Assembly (NCBI GenBank): GCA_022478985.1
Contig: JAKSZP010007881.1
Location: 186,001-250,000, forward strand
DNA from: Massospora cicadina
Lineage: Eukaryota > Entomophthoromycota > Entomophthoromycetes > Entomophthorales > Entomophthoraceae
Direction of reading: 5' to 3'
Length of the DNA: 64,000 nucleotides
Shown here: positions 22,914 to 34,299 of the stretch, piece by piece
How the letters are laid out: each line of letters starts with the position of its first letter
How positions within the stretch are numbered: the first letter of the stretch is position 1
Translations under genes and position numbers: made by a program
Notes under the pieces: generated by a model
Told to the model about the DNA's origin: nothing
What the model saw: the letters and a program-made list of their open reading frames with translations, nothing else
The model's database searches: none

Positions 22914-23938
22914 TAACTTTGTTAAGATGATAATTAAAAAATGTGCAATGTGTTTTGAACCTTCTAGTTCTGTTTCTATGATACAACTAATATAGTAAAC
23001 TGCATCAATTAACTTCTTATATATATTTATAGGATTTTTGACATCATCTTATGATCTAAGAAATAATTTAGTATATATTTAGTCAGGCTCTTGATTAACA
23101 CCAGTCACATCAAAAAACCTAATGATTGGCATAAACAAAGTATTTATAACTTTATGTTCCTTTTAACTTAATATGGTCTCACTTGTTTCATTTTGACTTA
23201 ATTTAAGTTTACTATCCTAGATATATAGATTTTAAGAATATATAATAATATTGGTTGAGGTGGGCTCAGATCGGGGCTGTGCCTCCCCAAACCAATCTTT
23301 AGCCTTATAAAGAGCTTAAATAATGGAAAGTGGGGATCCCTAGAAGGAAAACCTTTAAGATGAACCCATGACATTCCAACCCCATGTTATAATTTTTTAC
23401 TTCTAAACAATAAATCACCTCTGTGTAAAATGCTTTTGTAGCATCAAAATAACTGGAAGTCTAGGAACAATAGCACCCCATTACCTTACCTTTTAAATTT
23501 TCTTAAAGTTCTCCAGTTACTTTGAATTGCTTACCTTAAGTGTTATTTTTGTTAAAATAAGTTTTTGTATTTCCAGGATACTAACTCTTTAACCTGTTGT
23601 CTTTTTAATAACTGACCATAAAATAAAGTGCTAAGTTTGTTTATTGCATCAGTTTTGATGCTTACCTTGGGTTTCCAACACATATGATGGTAACCAAATG
23701 GTTCTGTATGATGAAAAAGAATCTCAATGTAAAATATAGCAAAGACAAGGAAGTTTCAGAAAGTTATAATTTTAATATATCTGTGGAATATACAGTGAAA
23801 TAAATATGATTCTTATGCTGAAAGTAATTATTAACCATCTTTATGCTCTTTGCTTAGTGACGTGGATACTGTCTTTATTTGTTTATTGTACACTGATGCA
23901 AACTGTCATGAAAGCGACATAAAAATTTTAGATAGGTC
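22914..23938. other. AT-rich stretch, possible SINE remnant at 23260-23425
   Basis: No coding sequence. On the minus strand 23260-23425 shows a possible tRNA-like head (TTATTGTTTAGAAG then GTCATGGGTTCATCTT, the latter B-box-like), a GC-richer body and an AT-rich tail. No tail match to the LINE and no clear duplication, so this is tentative. Confidence 0.25.
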
Positions 23939-24129
23939 TGCCAGTCTGAGTGCCCAAACACCCAAATGGCAAGCCCATATGCATGAGGTGCTGCTGCTTG
24001 AACGACGTTGAATTGTACTGGGAGAGATTTCACCAGCAAGCGCCAATATGCCATAAATGTGAATAACAACCTGGCAACGAACCAATCTGTCATGACCTCA
24101 GAGCCCATAGGTTTGGGTGCTGTGAAAAG
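23939..24129 (-). repeat. 3' LTR of G, left piece
   Basis: Matches 35038-35228 (TGCCAGTCT, GCCCAAACA, CAAATGGCAAGCCCATATG, GGGTGCTG). It ends AAAAG, the target copy made by F. The rest of this LTR resumes at 30006. Confidence 0.85.
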
Positions 24130-24905
24130 TGTAACGCACTGGCTCCTTCCAGTGAGCCAAGGTTAGGGAAGCAGGGCCCATGTCAATGATCAAAGGGCTG
24201 ACATGGTCGCTGAGACCATTCTTCTAGTGCGTGTGCTACAGGAGCCACAGATAAACACCCCTTGTTGAAGGGTGAAAGTATGCTTACCCCCAGCAACATG
24301 CCCTGACTCCAAGACAAGGTGTATAGGGAGGCAATAACCTTCCCAATCTCGCTCTCAAATTTCACCTCCTGTTTATATAGGCCAAACATGGCTGCTGTTA
24401 GATTGAATTAATCAATATAAACCTCGGAAGACAGTGATAATAATTAGTAAGGGTTAGTAATGTCTTTATTTCATATATTAGGCATGTTGATGGAAAACAA
24501 AAATAGAGAACCTCACATTTCAGTCTCTTCTCTTATAGCTCTCTGCTGCAAGCATAGATCAAGCTCATTCTTCATGATTGACACTATGTCTTTTATAATA
24601 TGCCATAAGCAAACCCCAATTATTTTAGGCCAGATTGAATTTAGTAGTGGCTAAACCACACCCAATAATCGTTCCAACTCTGATTCAAATCCACATTTAC
24701 CTAGAAACTACCCACTTCAAATACATATGATTCGACCTTCAGGCCAGATGAAACATCTAACCGCCATCCTTCCCCAGTATTAGTCTCAACCTGGGGTCTA
24801 GCCAAGACTAATGCTCTCTCACCCCCTCTATCTTCCACACCAGCTTGTCCTGTCTTATCAAAGATCAGGGCAATGTGATGTTGAGGATAAACCTCAAATG
24901 TCACA
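24130..24905 (-). repeat. 3' LTR of F
   Basis: The first ~500 bp are almost identical to 29221-29735 (eight substitutions counted by eye). The last ~250 bp are far more diverged. The sequence after 24905 reads GTCTAGGGGGTGA on the minus strand, the probable polypurine tract. Confidence 0.92.
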
Positions 24906-24949
24906 TCACCCCCTAGACAAGAAGAACTCTCAGATCATCCCAGGACACT

Positions 24950-25075
24950 GGGCACAATCTCTGACGTCTGCCACGTGGCCTCCTCAAATGGATGACCTTT
25001 CCACTGGATTAAAAATGACCTATGACCCCACACCACATTTGTGTCCAGGATCTCCTCCACCTCGTACTACTCAGT
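24950..25075 (-). pseudogene. Chromodomain relic of F
   Basis: Reads YEVEEILDTNVVWG then SFLIQWKGHPFEEATWQ on the minus strand. This is the classic chromodomain pattern with its aromatic positions (Y, W, W), C-terminal to the integrase. In chromoviruses this module targets integration to modified histones. It lies outside the long frames because of upstream frameshifts. Confidence 0.82.
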
Positions 25076-25559
25076 CCCCCTTTCAGCTGGAAACAGAGAA
25101 GAGGCCTTCTCAGGCGGCTGCCTTAAGAGGTCTGAGCTGCAACACATGCAACACTGGATGACCCCATGATATATCTGGCAACTTCAGCTCATACGCCACC
25201 ACGTTCACCGCCCTTACTATTGGTATGGGCCTAACACCACCGTCCCCAACTTCCAACTCCTCACAGGTATGGCATAGTTATGAGAATTTACTAAGACTCA
25301 ATCACCCTTTTTGAAAACGTTCCCCTCTGACCAATGCCTATCTGCTTTCCTCTTCTGAGCCGCGACTGCTGCCTCTAGATTCCTTCTAAGGAGCCTCAAG
25401 ATATCCTAAGTCTCAATAACAGCTCATCTGCTGCTGGATTCTGACCCTGCTCCTGAGGCCCCATACCCTCTGGGTGCTGACCATGGTTTTCAAAAATGGG
25501 GTCATTCCTGTGGAGGCATGCTTGTGATTGTTATATGCAAATTGCGAAAACTTCACTCA

Positions 25560-26221
25560 ACTCACCCAATCATCATGGCGCCCGAGACATAGCACATCAA
25601 ATACTATTACAATATTTGATTTACCCTCTCAGTTTGGCCATCTGATTGGGGATGGTATGCTGATGAATGAAAGCCTTTACCTTCAAGTTTTCTAACAGAT
25701 GTAACCATAACTGAGATGTGCACTGTGGACCTCGGTCTGACACAATCTCGTCTGGTACCCCATGTTGGGAAAAGACCTCATTCATAAGGATATAACCTTC
25801 TACCTTTGCAGATATGGTTGACCAACAAGGGGAAAAAATCTGCATATTTTGTCAGGCGATCAACCACCACCATCAGGGCGTCCATCCCCTGGGACTTGGG
25901 CAACCCTGTGATAAAATCCACACTCACAGAGGCCCATGGCCTAGATGGAATCTGAAGCGTCTTCAATTTACCTTCTGGCGCCATATGGCAAGACTTTGAC
26001 CTGGCACACACCACACGTCGCTCCACATACTGCCATACTGCAGCACTCACTCCCCTCCATGAATACTGGCGAAGAACCAAATCCAGTGTCTTCTCCCCGC
26101 CTAGATGTCCAGACAAAGGATGATCGTGGTTAGCTGCTAACACCTCCTTCTGCAAACTCATCACTGGAACCCATATCCTTCCTTGATGCCGGATAAGATC
26201 TCCCCGGACTGAGAACCCCAC
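25560..26221 (-). pseudogene. Integrase relic of F
   Basis: The minus-strand frame 25778-26221 has the zinc-binding region (HPLSGHLGGEKTL ... CARSKSC), then VDFITGLPKS with the first catalytic Asp and LMVVVDRLTKYADF. A frameshift leads to 25621-25845 with the second Asp in EIVSDRGPQCTSQL. Just beyond, another frameshift moves the expected QSDGQTERVNQ, with the catalytic Glu, out of frame (about 25610-25640). All DDE residues exist in the DNA but not in one frame. Confidence 0.85.
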
Positions 26222-26280
26222 ATTTTTTTTGCTCGCCTACCCTTCTCTCGTCTCATTCAAGATCCGCTGGACAAACTCAA

Positions 26281-27652
26281 TCATCCGCTGTGAAGTCCAA
26301 ATTCTCCCTGAGATTCCTTATCTCCAACCTTGATCATTGCAAACAAACTCAATGGCAACATTGTAGTGGTGTTAAAGTTCCTCAACTCCTCCTTAGAAAA
26401 CGCCAAATCTGAATCACGTCTCAACAATTCTGGCAAGATATTCTGTTTCCCTGGATTATACTCAATCCATAAGTCATACTGAACCAAATCTTAGTGCCAC
26501 AGGACTGTTTCTGATTCATCAGACGTGGGGACTTATGATACTCTAAGGCTCTATGATCAGTATGGATCACAACTGAATGCCTGGCATACAACAGGTGGTG
26601 TTGCCACTCCCCTAATGCCGCCACTATTGACAAAGGTTCCTTGTCATAGAATGGGTAATTTGTCTTAGGGGCACCATCTTCCTGCTGAAGTAACAGATAG
26701 GGCGCTCAACCCGGTCTTTACCCTTCTGCAATAGCACCGCTCCAAGTGCAAAGTTTGACGCATATGTCTATACTACAAACGGTCTGTTTGGGTCAAGATG
26801 GGCCAGAACTAGGGCTGTCAGCAGACTGGTCTTCACCCGCTTGAAAGCCCTTTCCTCATTCTCTCCCCAAACGGAAGGTACATTTCAGTCAACCTTGTCA
26901 GTGTCACAGCCCACTCAGCTAATTTTCTTGGAAAGCCTCCTTAAAAAGTTCACTACTCCCAAAAAACTCCACACTTCAGTCCGATTCCTGAGGGCCTTCC
27001 ATTACTTCACTGCTCGCAATTTATTAGGACATATCGTTAACCCCCTTGAAAACCACATTTCCCAGGAAAAACACCGAGTCCTTATCAAAAAACACACTTG
27101 GATGGCTTTAACTTAAAGCTCTCTGGCTTACCACCTCCAGAACACTTCTTACATCATTCACATGATCTTGCATCGACCTGGAAAATATCAGAATATTATC
27201 CATATAGGCAACGCAACAATTACCCACCAAATCCTTCAACACACAACTATCATGCGTTGGAAAACTGCAGAGGCATTACGAAGCCCAAATAACATAATCT
27301 GATATTTAAAATTCCCTAAGCGACATTTAAATTTGGTATACTATTGGTGTTCTGGCCAAATAGGAATCTGATTGAACTCATCAACCAGATCCAATTTGGT
27401 GAACACCAGACACCCCAAAATTATGGGTAGAATGTCTTTCAGGAGTGGCATAGGATAAGGGTCAGGCTCTGTTACTGCATTGAGGCGCCAGAAGTCCACA
27501 CAAGGACGTAGCTCCCCACTCGCCTTTGACACCAGCAGCACTGGTGAAACCACAGACGATTTGGATGGCACAATCAAACTCAGACCTAGAATCTTATGGA
27601 CATATTGATCAAGAGCCTCTTGAGCCCGGGGATTCAATGGAAAAATGGACAT
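26281..27652 (-). pseudogene. RT-RNase H relic of F
   Basis: 27341-27652 holds the RT N-terminus (LRPCVDFWRLNAVTEPDPYPMP, VFTKLDLVDEFNQIPI). After a stop and frameshifts the palm reads CCVAYMDNILIFSRSM near 27190, with YMDN replacing YMDD, so the second metal-binding Asp is gone. RNase H and connection parts follow at 26421-26633 (SVVIHTDHRALEYHKSPRL) and 26281-26487 (YDLWIEYNPGKQN). Copying the element RNA would be its role; this copy is dead. Confidence 0.85.
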
Positions 27653-27927
27653 CCCCTTGGCAACTCAGAGCCCTCTTTGAAGCGGAAACTAAATGCAAAG
27701 TACCATGTAGGTGGGAAGGGTGCCTCACCCTTGGGTTCAAACACTGATGCAAAATCCCGGTTTCCTTTGGCAAACCCATCAATGGCGCGACTGAAGATAT
27801 TCCCCAATTCATTTCACTGATGACCCCTGGGACTGGAAAACACACTCCCACACATCTGAGCCTTCAGGAGACAAAAGCACTTTACCCTTCATCATATCAA
27901 ATTGCGGATGGAATTGGTGCCACCACC

Positions 27928-28212
27928 TCATCCCCAGCACCACTGGGTGAGGCAAATGTGCCACAGCATGAGATTTTCCTCAAACTCATATGGGCCTTGT
28001 ATCAACAGGACCTTGTCCAGAAACTTCCAGACCGCAGTCCTCTTGGTAGCATCTGCCAACAACACAAATATATTCTCCTGCAATGGCAATCCACATCTTC
28101 TTGCCCACTCCTCATCCACATAATTCTTATCAACTGCAGTGTCCACCAGGGCCAGGACCTTTCCACACTCCTTGTTCCCAGGACCTTCCCACACTTCTAC
28201 GGGTAAAAACAA
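27928..28212 (-). pseudogene. Protease relic of F
   Basis: Contains ALVDTAVDKNYVDEEWARRCGLPL. The shape is that of a Ty3/gypsy aspartic protease, but the catalytic D(T/S)G reads DTA, so the conserved Gly is lost. It would mature the gag-pol polyprotein. It sits between the gag remnant and RT, as expected. Confidence 0.65.
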
Positions 28213-28446
28213 ATATAAATAAATCGAAGAAAGCGGTTTATTCTGGGAACTGGATTCACTGGCTTCTTGCGTAAGGTATAAGGAGCATTCTTCTTCTTCT
28301 TTGGGGCCTCAGGGACCTGGATGGGGCATCAACCATTGCCGCCCCCATCAATTCGCCATGCTCCCCAGGCTCCCCCTGACCCTTTCCTTCCTCCTCCACA
28401 TAACTAAAACCCTTTGAGCTGTACAAAGGCTCTGAACCTGCTCATC

Positions 28447-29026
28447 TCATTGCCTCCTTCCCATGGGAACCACTTGGGAACCACTTGAGAACCACACCAA
28501 CTCCTGGCGAGCCTGGGCCAAAGCCACCTGCCGCTCCACCTGCAAGACCAAAGCCACCTTTTCCTCCAACGTCGCTGCAGGCCGCACTGCTATCATTGCC
28601 AATAACAAGTCAGCCTGCAAATTCTGAAGGAACATGTGAGGAAGCTGGGACTCTGCTTTGGCTGCTTTATCCAGTGCCTGGAACATCCAACCATATTCCT
28701 CCACAGACTTCCTCCCCTAACTGCACTGCATCAAAGCTGACCAAGCTAAATCTTATGCCTCATCTGGACATGCTGCTCGCTCAATCAAGTCCAAACACTC
28801 CTCTGCTGAGTCAGTCAACCCCGCCTGCTGCTTTAAAAGTTCACGTACCCAATTTAAAAGCTTCACAGGCAAGACAACCAGAACTTAGTTCAACTGAAAG
28901 CAAACGAATCCTCACCCCTGAAGCCTTTGTCAACCGCCCTTGGAACTGAATCTGGACAAACGTCTGATGATTCAACTCCAACTCCTCTGAACTTAGCATT
29001 GATGGAATCTTCCCTCCAGTCTTCAC
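28447..29026 (-). pseudogene. gag remnant of F
   Basis: 28447-28704 reads YGWMFQALDKAAKAESQLPH then LQNLQADLLLAMIAVRPAAT and a coiled-coil-like stretch. 28841-29026 is a second block in another frame. The position just inside the 5' LTR and the helical composition suggest gag. No CCHC knuckle seen. Broken by stops. Confidence 0.45.
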
Positions 29027-29220
29027 CTTTCCTACTACTTTCCCACCACTCTAGGACACACGCTCCAGCACCTGGTATAACTCATGAAGCAAAAAGACTG
29101 CTAAAAATATCACCATTAAAAATGTCACAGTATGGTGATACCACACAGGGAACACAACTGCTTTTGGCTCCTCTTTTGCTTGCCATTACAATGACAGGAA
29201 AGTAAATGAGTTCCGTTTAA

Positions 29221-30000
29221 TGTAACGCACTGGCTCCTTCCAGTGAGCCAAGGTTAGGGAAGCAGGGACCATGTCAATGATCAAAGGGCTGACATGGTCC
29301 CTGAGACCATTCTTCTAGTGCGTGTGCTACAGGAGCCACAGATAAACACCCCTTGTTGAAGGGTGAAAGTATGCTTACCCCCAGCAACATGCCCTGACTC
29401 CAAGACAAGGTGTATAGGGAGGCAATAACCTTCCCAATCTCGCTCTCAAATTTCACCTCCTGTTTATATAGGCCAAACATGGCTGCTGTTAGATTGAATT
29501 AATCAATATAAACCTCGGAAGACAGTGATAAAAATTAGTAAGGGTTAGTAATGTCTTTATTTCATATATTAGGCATGTTGATGGAAAACAGAACTAGAGA
29601 ACCTCACATTTCAGTCTCTTCTCTTATAGCTCTCTGCTGCAAGCATAGATCAAGCTCATTCTTCATGCTTGACACTATGTCTTTTATAATATGCCATAAG
29701 AAAACCCCATTTATTTTAGACTAGATTAAATTCTTTAGTGGCTGAACCACCACACCCAAGAATCGTTCCAATTATGATTCAAATCCACCTTTGACCTAGA
29801 AACCACCCACTTTAAAAACATTTGGTTCGATCCTCAGGCCTGAAAAAACATCTAACCTCAATCCTTTCCCAATTTTAGTCTCAACCTGGGGTCTAGCCAA
29901 GACTAATGCTATCTCACCCCCTCTATTTTCCACACCAGCTTGCCCTGTCTTATCAAAAATCATGGCAATGTGATGTTGAAATTAAACCTCAACCGTCACA
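29221..30000 (-). repeat. 5' LTR of F
   Basis: A 780-bp direct repeat of 24130-24905. The right flank AAAAG (30001-30005) duplicates 24125-24129. Confidence 0.92.
29463..29470 (-). promoter_or_regulatory. Probable TATA box in the F 5' LTR
   Basis: On the minus strand GGCCTATATAAACAGG contains TATATAAA, on the strand that is transcribed for F. The same sequence is conserved in the 3' LTR near 24372. No experimental support. Confidence 0.45.
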
Positions 30001-30005
30001 AAAAG

Positions 30006-31053
30006 AGAGACTATAATAGGGTGTTTAAATTTTGTCATAGAAATTTTTTTTAATTTTAGTTGCAGCTTTATTGAATTTAAAGATAGAAAATCAACTGTCA
30101 ACTATCTTATTATGTTAAGGCTGCTTAAATAGACAATTGATTTGGAGAATAGCTTAGAAAAGCTCAGGATATGGCCTCAAGATTCGTCTAACCTGGCAAA
30201 CTTTGAGCGAGAGGGAAAGAAGCAAACTAGTTTAAACTCACAACAGGTTTTCAGCATTAGGCCAATTCATTGTTGGTTCATTCACAAATGCTTGATTTGC
30301 GGATTTGCCATGGATTTGAAAATTGGCATAACAGCATCTCGCCTGACAGGTGATGGGAACCTTCCAAGGCCATCCCACATAGGGGCGGCCCCAAGAGGTC
30401 AGGAACAGGTATAGGGCGCCCACCCACCCACACCCAGTCATTTTTAACATCCGATTGACCAAGCGGGATTTATTGGATGAGGATGCAGATATTTTTGAGG
30501 AAGGTTTTAAACCGGCAGCAACTTTTGATAAAAGCTTGATGCCATCAGCAAATTATACCAAAGATTTTCTATGGACGCTTTTTTCATCAAAGGTATTTGC
30601 CTATCAGGACTTGTGCCCAATACTTTCTGGGAGTTCTGAACAGGTGGCAACATTTGACGATGGCTCAATGCTATTGGCGAGAACTAAAAAATCTTTGATA
30701 TTTACTGCTTTTCACACTGGAAGTATCTGGCCATTGAGCTTTGTTACCAATGAGTTGCAATAGTTGTGTATTAAAGTTAAAGATTTGCTCTTCTAATCCT
30801 ATTCAGCCCCTTTGTCTCAAGCGGATGCCAATTTATTTTCATTTGCTACAGATTCCCTTAATTCACCTATAATTCTTCAAATGTAAAAATTGTCTGGATT
30901 AATCGTTAAAGGGTACGCCATGATCCACCCTTGTCCACCACATGAGTGAGGTAGCTCTGGGAGACAAGGTGGGCTGCTGGCCTTCTTGGCCTCTTCTTAG
31001 AAGGAAAAAGGAACACTCTTAATCTAAACAGAGGGGACGCTCCCCTGGACTTA
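30006..31053 (-). repeat. 3' LTR of G, right piece
   Basis: Continues the match to the G 5' LTR (35229-36280) after the F insertion, ending CTCCCCTGGACTTA. A block of about 125 bp (30299-30427 versus 35519-35647) is nearly identical between copies while the rest is clearly diverged. Beyond the end, the minus strand reads AAAAGGAAGGGTAA, a probable polypurine tract. Confidence 0.85.
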
Positions 31054-31189
31054 TATTACCCTTCCTTTTGCAAAAGGAGGGCGCCACCACCAGGCAATTG
31101 AGCAAAGGCCGCAGTCTTGTGGGCCTTGGGCAGCTTGATACCATTAGCATAGTAATTTTTGGGGAGGGCAAGGAGCATTGAGGTGGGTA

Positions 31190-31345
31190 ATGTGGAAATC
31201 CTTGACCAGATCTATACAGACGTTACAATCTCTAGTGCCAACACAGCTATTTTTGTAAGCCAGATAGCCTTTTCATGTGATAAAATATCGAATAATGCGG
31301 CATGAGTTATGGGAAGCCAGGATGCCCTACACTTCAGCTTCCTCA
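31190..31345 (-). pseudogene. Chromodomain relic of G
   Basis: Minus strand reads EEAEV-stop-GILASHNSCRIIRYFIT-stop-KGYLAYKNSCVG. The spacing matches a chromodomain (EVEGIL ... RYFITWKGY ... NSW), with one Trp codon replaced by TGA and one Trp by Cys. It lies between integrase and the 3' LTR, the usual chromovirus position. Confidence 0.65.
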
Positions 31346-31559
31346 GCTCCTTTAATCACACTGGGCTCCAGTTACAATAGGATTGCCCCTTGAACGGGGA
31401 CAGCTGAGAGACATGGAAGACTGGGAGTTGCTTCCAGTGAGGCGTAAATTTTTGAACGGAAGGCGTCAAATCCTAAGTCTTATTCCACCAAATGGTGGCT
31501 CAAGTGTTTACATACAAACTTGCACAAGGTAACCTGCATCTGCAAGTGACGCATGTCAA

Positions 31560-32620
31560 GCATGACATATGAACCCACCTTTTACTTCATGAGCCAGGAG
31601 CTTCTTCTTATCGCAAAACGTTTATAGTCACTTATGGCCTTAATTAAATGCTCCTGAACCAAGGACTGTGGTTCCCAAGTGTGCTGAGCGTAGTCAGTGG
31701 CAGCTGGTATCCCTGGGCGAAGGCACACCCAACCCAAAATGAGAGATTGTACCCCAAGGTTGCTTCATAAAGGGAAAAACCAGTGGATGCATGCGTTCCA
31801 TCATTATAAGCAAAATGAGCAAGAGGAATGTCATCAGCCCAGGTACCTGAGCGGCTGCAGCAGCACCGCAGGTACTGTTTCAGGATATGATGACCCGTTC
31901 ATTTTGTCCATCCAACTGGGGATGATATGCAGCGGAGCAACAGAGCGTAATCTTCAATATTTCCTAGAGATCGTTCTAAAACTGTGCCACAAATTGAGGA
32001 CTATGGTCACTGACAATCTCCTGTGGGTTTTTACACATTGAGAACACATGGCGCATAAAGAGACGGGAAGTTTTTTTGGAAGTGATGGCGGAGGAGCATG
32101 GGATTAAAAGGGAAATTTAGTGAAGTGGTCTATGACCACCATGACTGCTTTTAACCCCTTAGAGCTGGGGGAGCTCAACAATAAGTTTGTGGACACTGAT
32201 GTCCATGGCCCATTGGACTGCTGCAAGGGGTCTAGAAAACCACTAATATCAGCTTATTCTGACTTGGCCCACGTGCAAGTCACACAATTGGAAATTTATG
32301 TGGGAACATCCTTTAACAAGCCTGGCCAGTTATAAGTTCACTTCACTAAATTTGATGCATTTTTATTACCTGGGTGACCAAAATCAGGGGGATCATGGTG
32401 AGCCTAAATACTTCAGCTTAAAGGAAAGAAGGACCCATATCCACAACTTGAACTGGATGAGCTACTTGGCCAGAGAATACAAGGAAGGTTTGGAAGTTGG
32501 GAGGGACAAACACTCCAAAAGATTCACCCCTTCCGCAAATGCCATTTTCTCTGCTAAGACTTGCAAAATCAAGGGTGCGTCTGGAGCTAGTATTCTGCCA
32601 AAACTGTTGGGGGGACATTA
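31560..32620 (-). pseudogene. Integrase relic of G
   Basis: Recognised on the minus strand by FMRHVFSMCKNPQEIVSDHS then PQFVAQF near 31950-32060, the second catalytic Asp region. Degraded zinc-binding and first-Asp parts lie upstream (32100-32600) and a C-terminal part downstream. Many stops; the catalytic Glu region is not clear. Confidence 0.65.
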
Positions 32621-32621
32621 G

Positions 32622-33197
32622 TCATAGTTTAAGTGGGTGAATGACTGTGACAAGATCCTCCTCATCAGAGTCAGCTGGGCAAAGCATGAGATTGCAACTT
32701 AGGAAATCGGGAAGGATATCTATTGCTCCTTTCATAAACTCATATTTAAAGTCTAAGCTGCACATATCCTGGTAGGTCTGGGCCTGCTGATGCGCCAGCT
32801 TCTGTGGCTTGCAGAAGTAGAGGAAAGCTTGGTGGTCCATATGCACAGTCAATTTTTACTGGCTTCCTGAAAGAGATATTACCAGTGGATCAAGACCCAC
32901 AACACAGCCGCCAACTCCTTGTCATAGATGATTCAGTATTTCTCAGTAGAAGAGAACTTGTGGGAAAAGTGAGCGACTGGATGTTCCAACCCATTGTGCT
33001 CATGGAGCAAGACAGACCTCCCAGGGTAGAAGATGCATCACATGCAACTTTATAGGTTTGGAGGGATCTGCATGCTTGAGGATGGGAGGCGACAAGAACT
33101 CCTCCTTAATTAAATTAAATGCCTGATGACACTCAGGAGTCCAGAGGAAAGGGACTTTATTACCTGTGAGCAGATGGAGTGGTGTGGCCAAAAGCAA
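32622..33197 (-). pseudogene. RNase H relic of G
   Basis: 33000-33197 reads LLTGNKVPFLWTPECHQAF and PPILKHADPSKPIKLHV, the RT connection leading into RNase H. 32622-32852 reads TVHMDHQAFLYFCKPQKL and LDFKYEFMKGAIDILPDFLS, the C-terminal RNase H/tether pattern. The blocks are in different frames. Confidence 0.75.
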
Positions 33198-33274
33198 AAG
33201 AGGGTAGGAGAGAATTTATTCAGGAAGATGATGGTACCAAAAAAAACTTTTCAATTGCTTCTGAGTCATTAAGG

Positions 33275-34000
33275 TTAGCCATTCGTGGAAGGCATCCAGC
33301 TTTTAGGTGGAAGAGTGTACCCATCCTTTAGAATTAGGTTTTCCAGTAATGTGGCTTCCTCCCTATAGAATTCGCAATTTGACGTCTTGACAAAAAGGCC
33401 CGCCTTATTCAGGACCGCCACAACCGCCTCCAAGTCTTTTGCATGTTGTTTATGAGAGGGAGAATGTACCAGGATGACATCAATATATGTGACCGCACAA
33501 GTGAACCAGAGATCACCCAAAAACCTATCAATCATCCATTGGAATGTTGCAGGCGCGTTCTTAAGCCTGGAAGGCATCACTAAAATTGGAATATGCCTCA
33601 TCTTTTTTTCTGGATAGTGGTGAGCCATTCTTGACTTTCATCACCCAAATTTAATTAAAGGAATTATCTAGATCGAGTTTTGAAAACACATGCAACTTGG
33701 CAATCACTTGACTGATTGTCTGTTCCAATGGCAGTGGGTAAGGGTCATGGACCATGATATTATTAAGGTGACTGTAATCCATGCAGAGACAAAGGGAACC
33801 ATCTGCCTTCTTAGCAAAAACAATGAGAGTGGCCACAAGGGATGTTTCGTTGAGTACCAGACATTCTTGAGCATGTCATCCAACCAGGCATCAAGGGCGA
33901 CCTCCTCCTCTGCTGAATATGGGTACAGTAGGCAGGTTATGTTTACCACCTTCACCATAGTCTTGAGCTCTAAATCAATTTCCGTCTGTGGGGAAGGCAT
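33275..34000 (-). pseudogene. Reverse transcriptase relic of G
   Basis: 33651-33836 holds FAKKADGSLCLCMDYSHLNN and HDPYPLPLEQTISQV, then FSKLDLDNSFN. 33275-33628 holds MPSRLKNAPATFQWMIDRFL and the active-site region AVTYIDVILVHSPS, where YxDD reads YIDV. The second catalytic Asp is lost. Finger and palm order is normal, with a frameshift between blocks. Confidence 0.82.
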
Positions 34001-34299
34001 TTATCCTATTCAGAATTGAAAATGCTCTAGTTGCTCATCAACGTCACAGGAAAATTTTGGGAAGACCTTTAGGAAATATTAGGATGTAATTGAACACCGA
34101 TTTTAAGCCTTGGTAAGGGTATCCACAAAATGGAGCTCGCTCTCCACCTGACCGTTGGAAAATGACAGTGTATTAGAATCAAATTGTATTTGCACTTGAT
34201 GCCAACGTCACCAACACACACCAAAAATTACTGGAAACATGAGGTTAGGCATTGCCAAGAAGTGATCGCAAAAAACTAAACTGGTAACTGAGAAGGATA

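Larger units (their letters stand above)
24130..30000 (-). mobile_element. Chromovirus F (Ty3/gypsy), complete, nested in G
   Basis: LTRs at 24130-24905 (776 bp) and 29221-30000 (780 bp) both begin TGTAACGCACTGG and end GTCACA. They are flanked by AAAAG (24125-24129 and 30001-30005), a perfect 5-bp duplication. Minus-strand gene order: gag, protease, RT, RNase H, integrase, chromodomain. All reading frames are interrupted; the protease Gly and the second RT Asp are changed. F is younger than G because it lies inside G's LTR. Confidence 0.93.

Noticed and set aside
24811..25161. 116-codon plus-strand frame
   Set aside because: Antisense to the chromodomain region of F.
30238..30462. Conserved open frame in both G LTRs (30238-30462 and 35401-35655) as a protein gene
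   Set aside because: Conservation is at the DNA level over a ~125-bp block, the frame starts and ends differ, and it lies within an LTR; reported as a conserved block instead.
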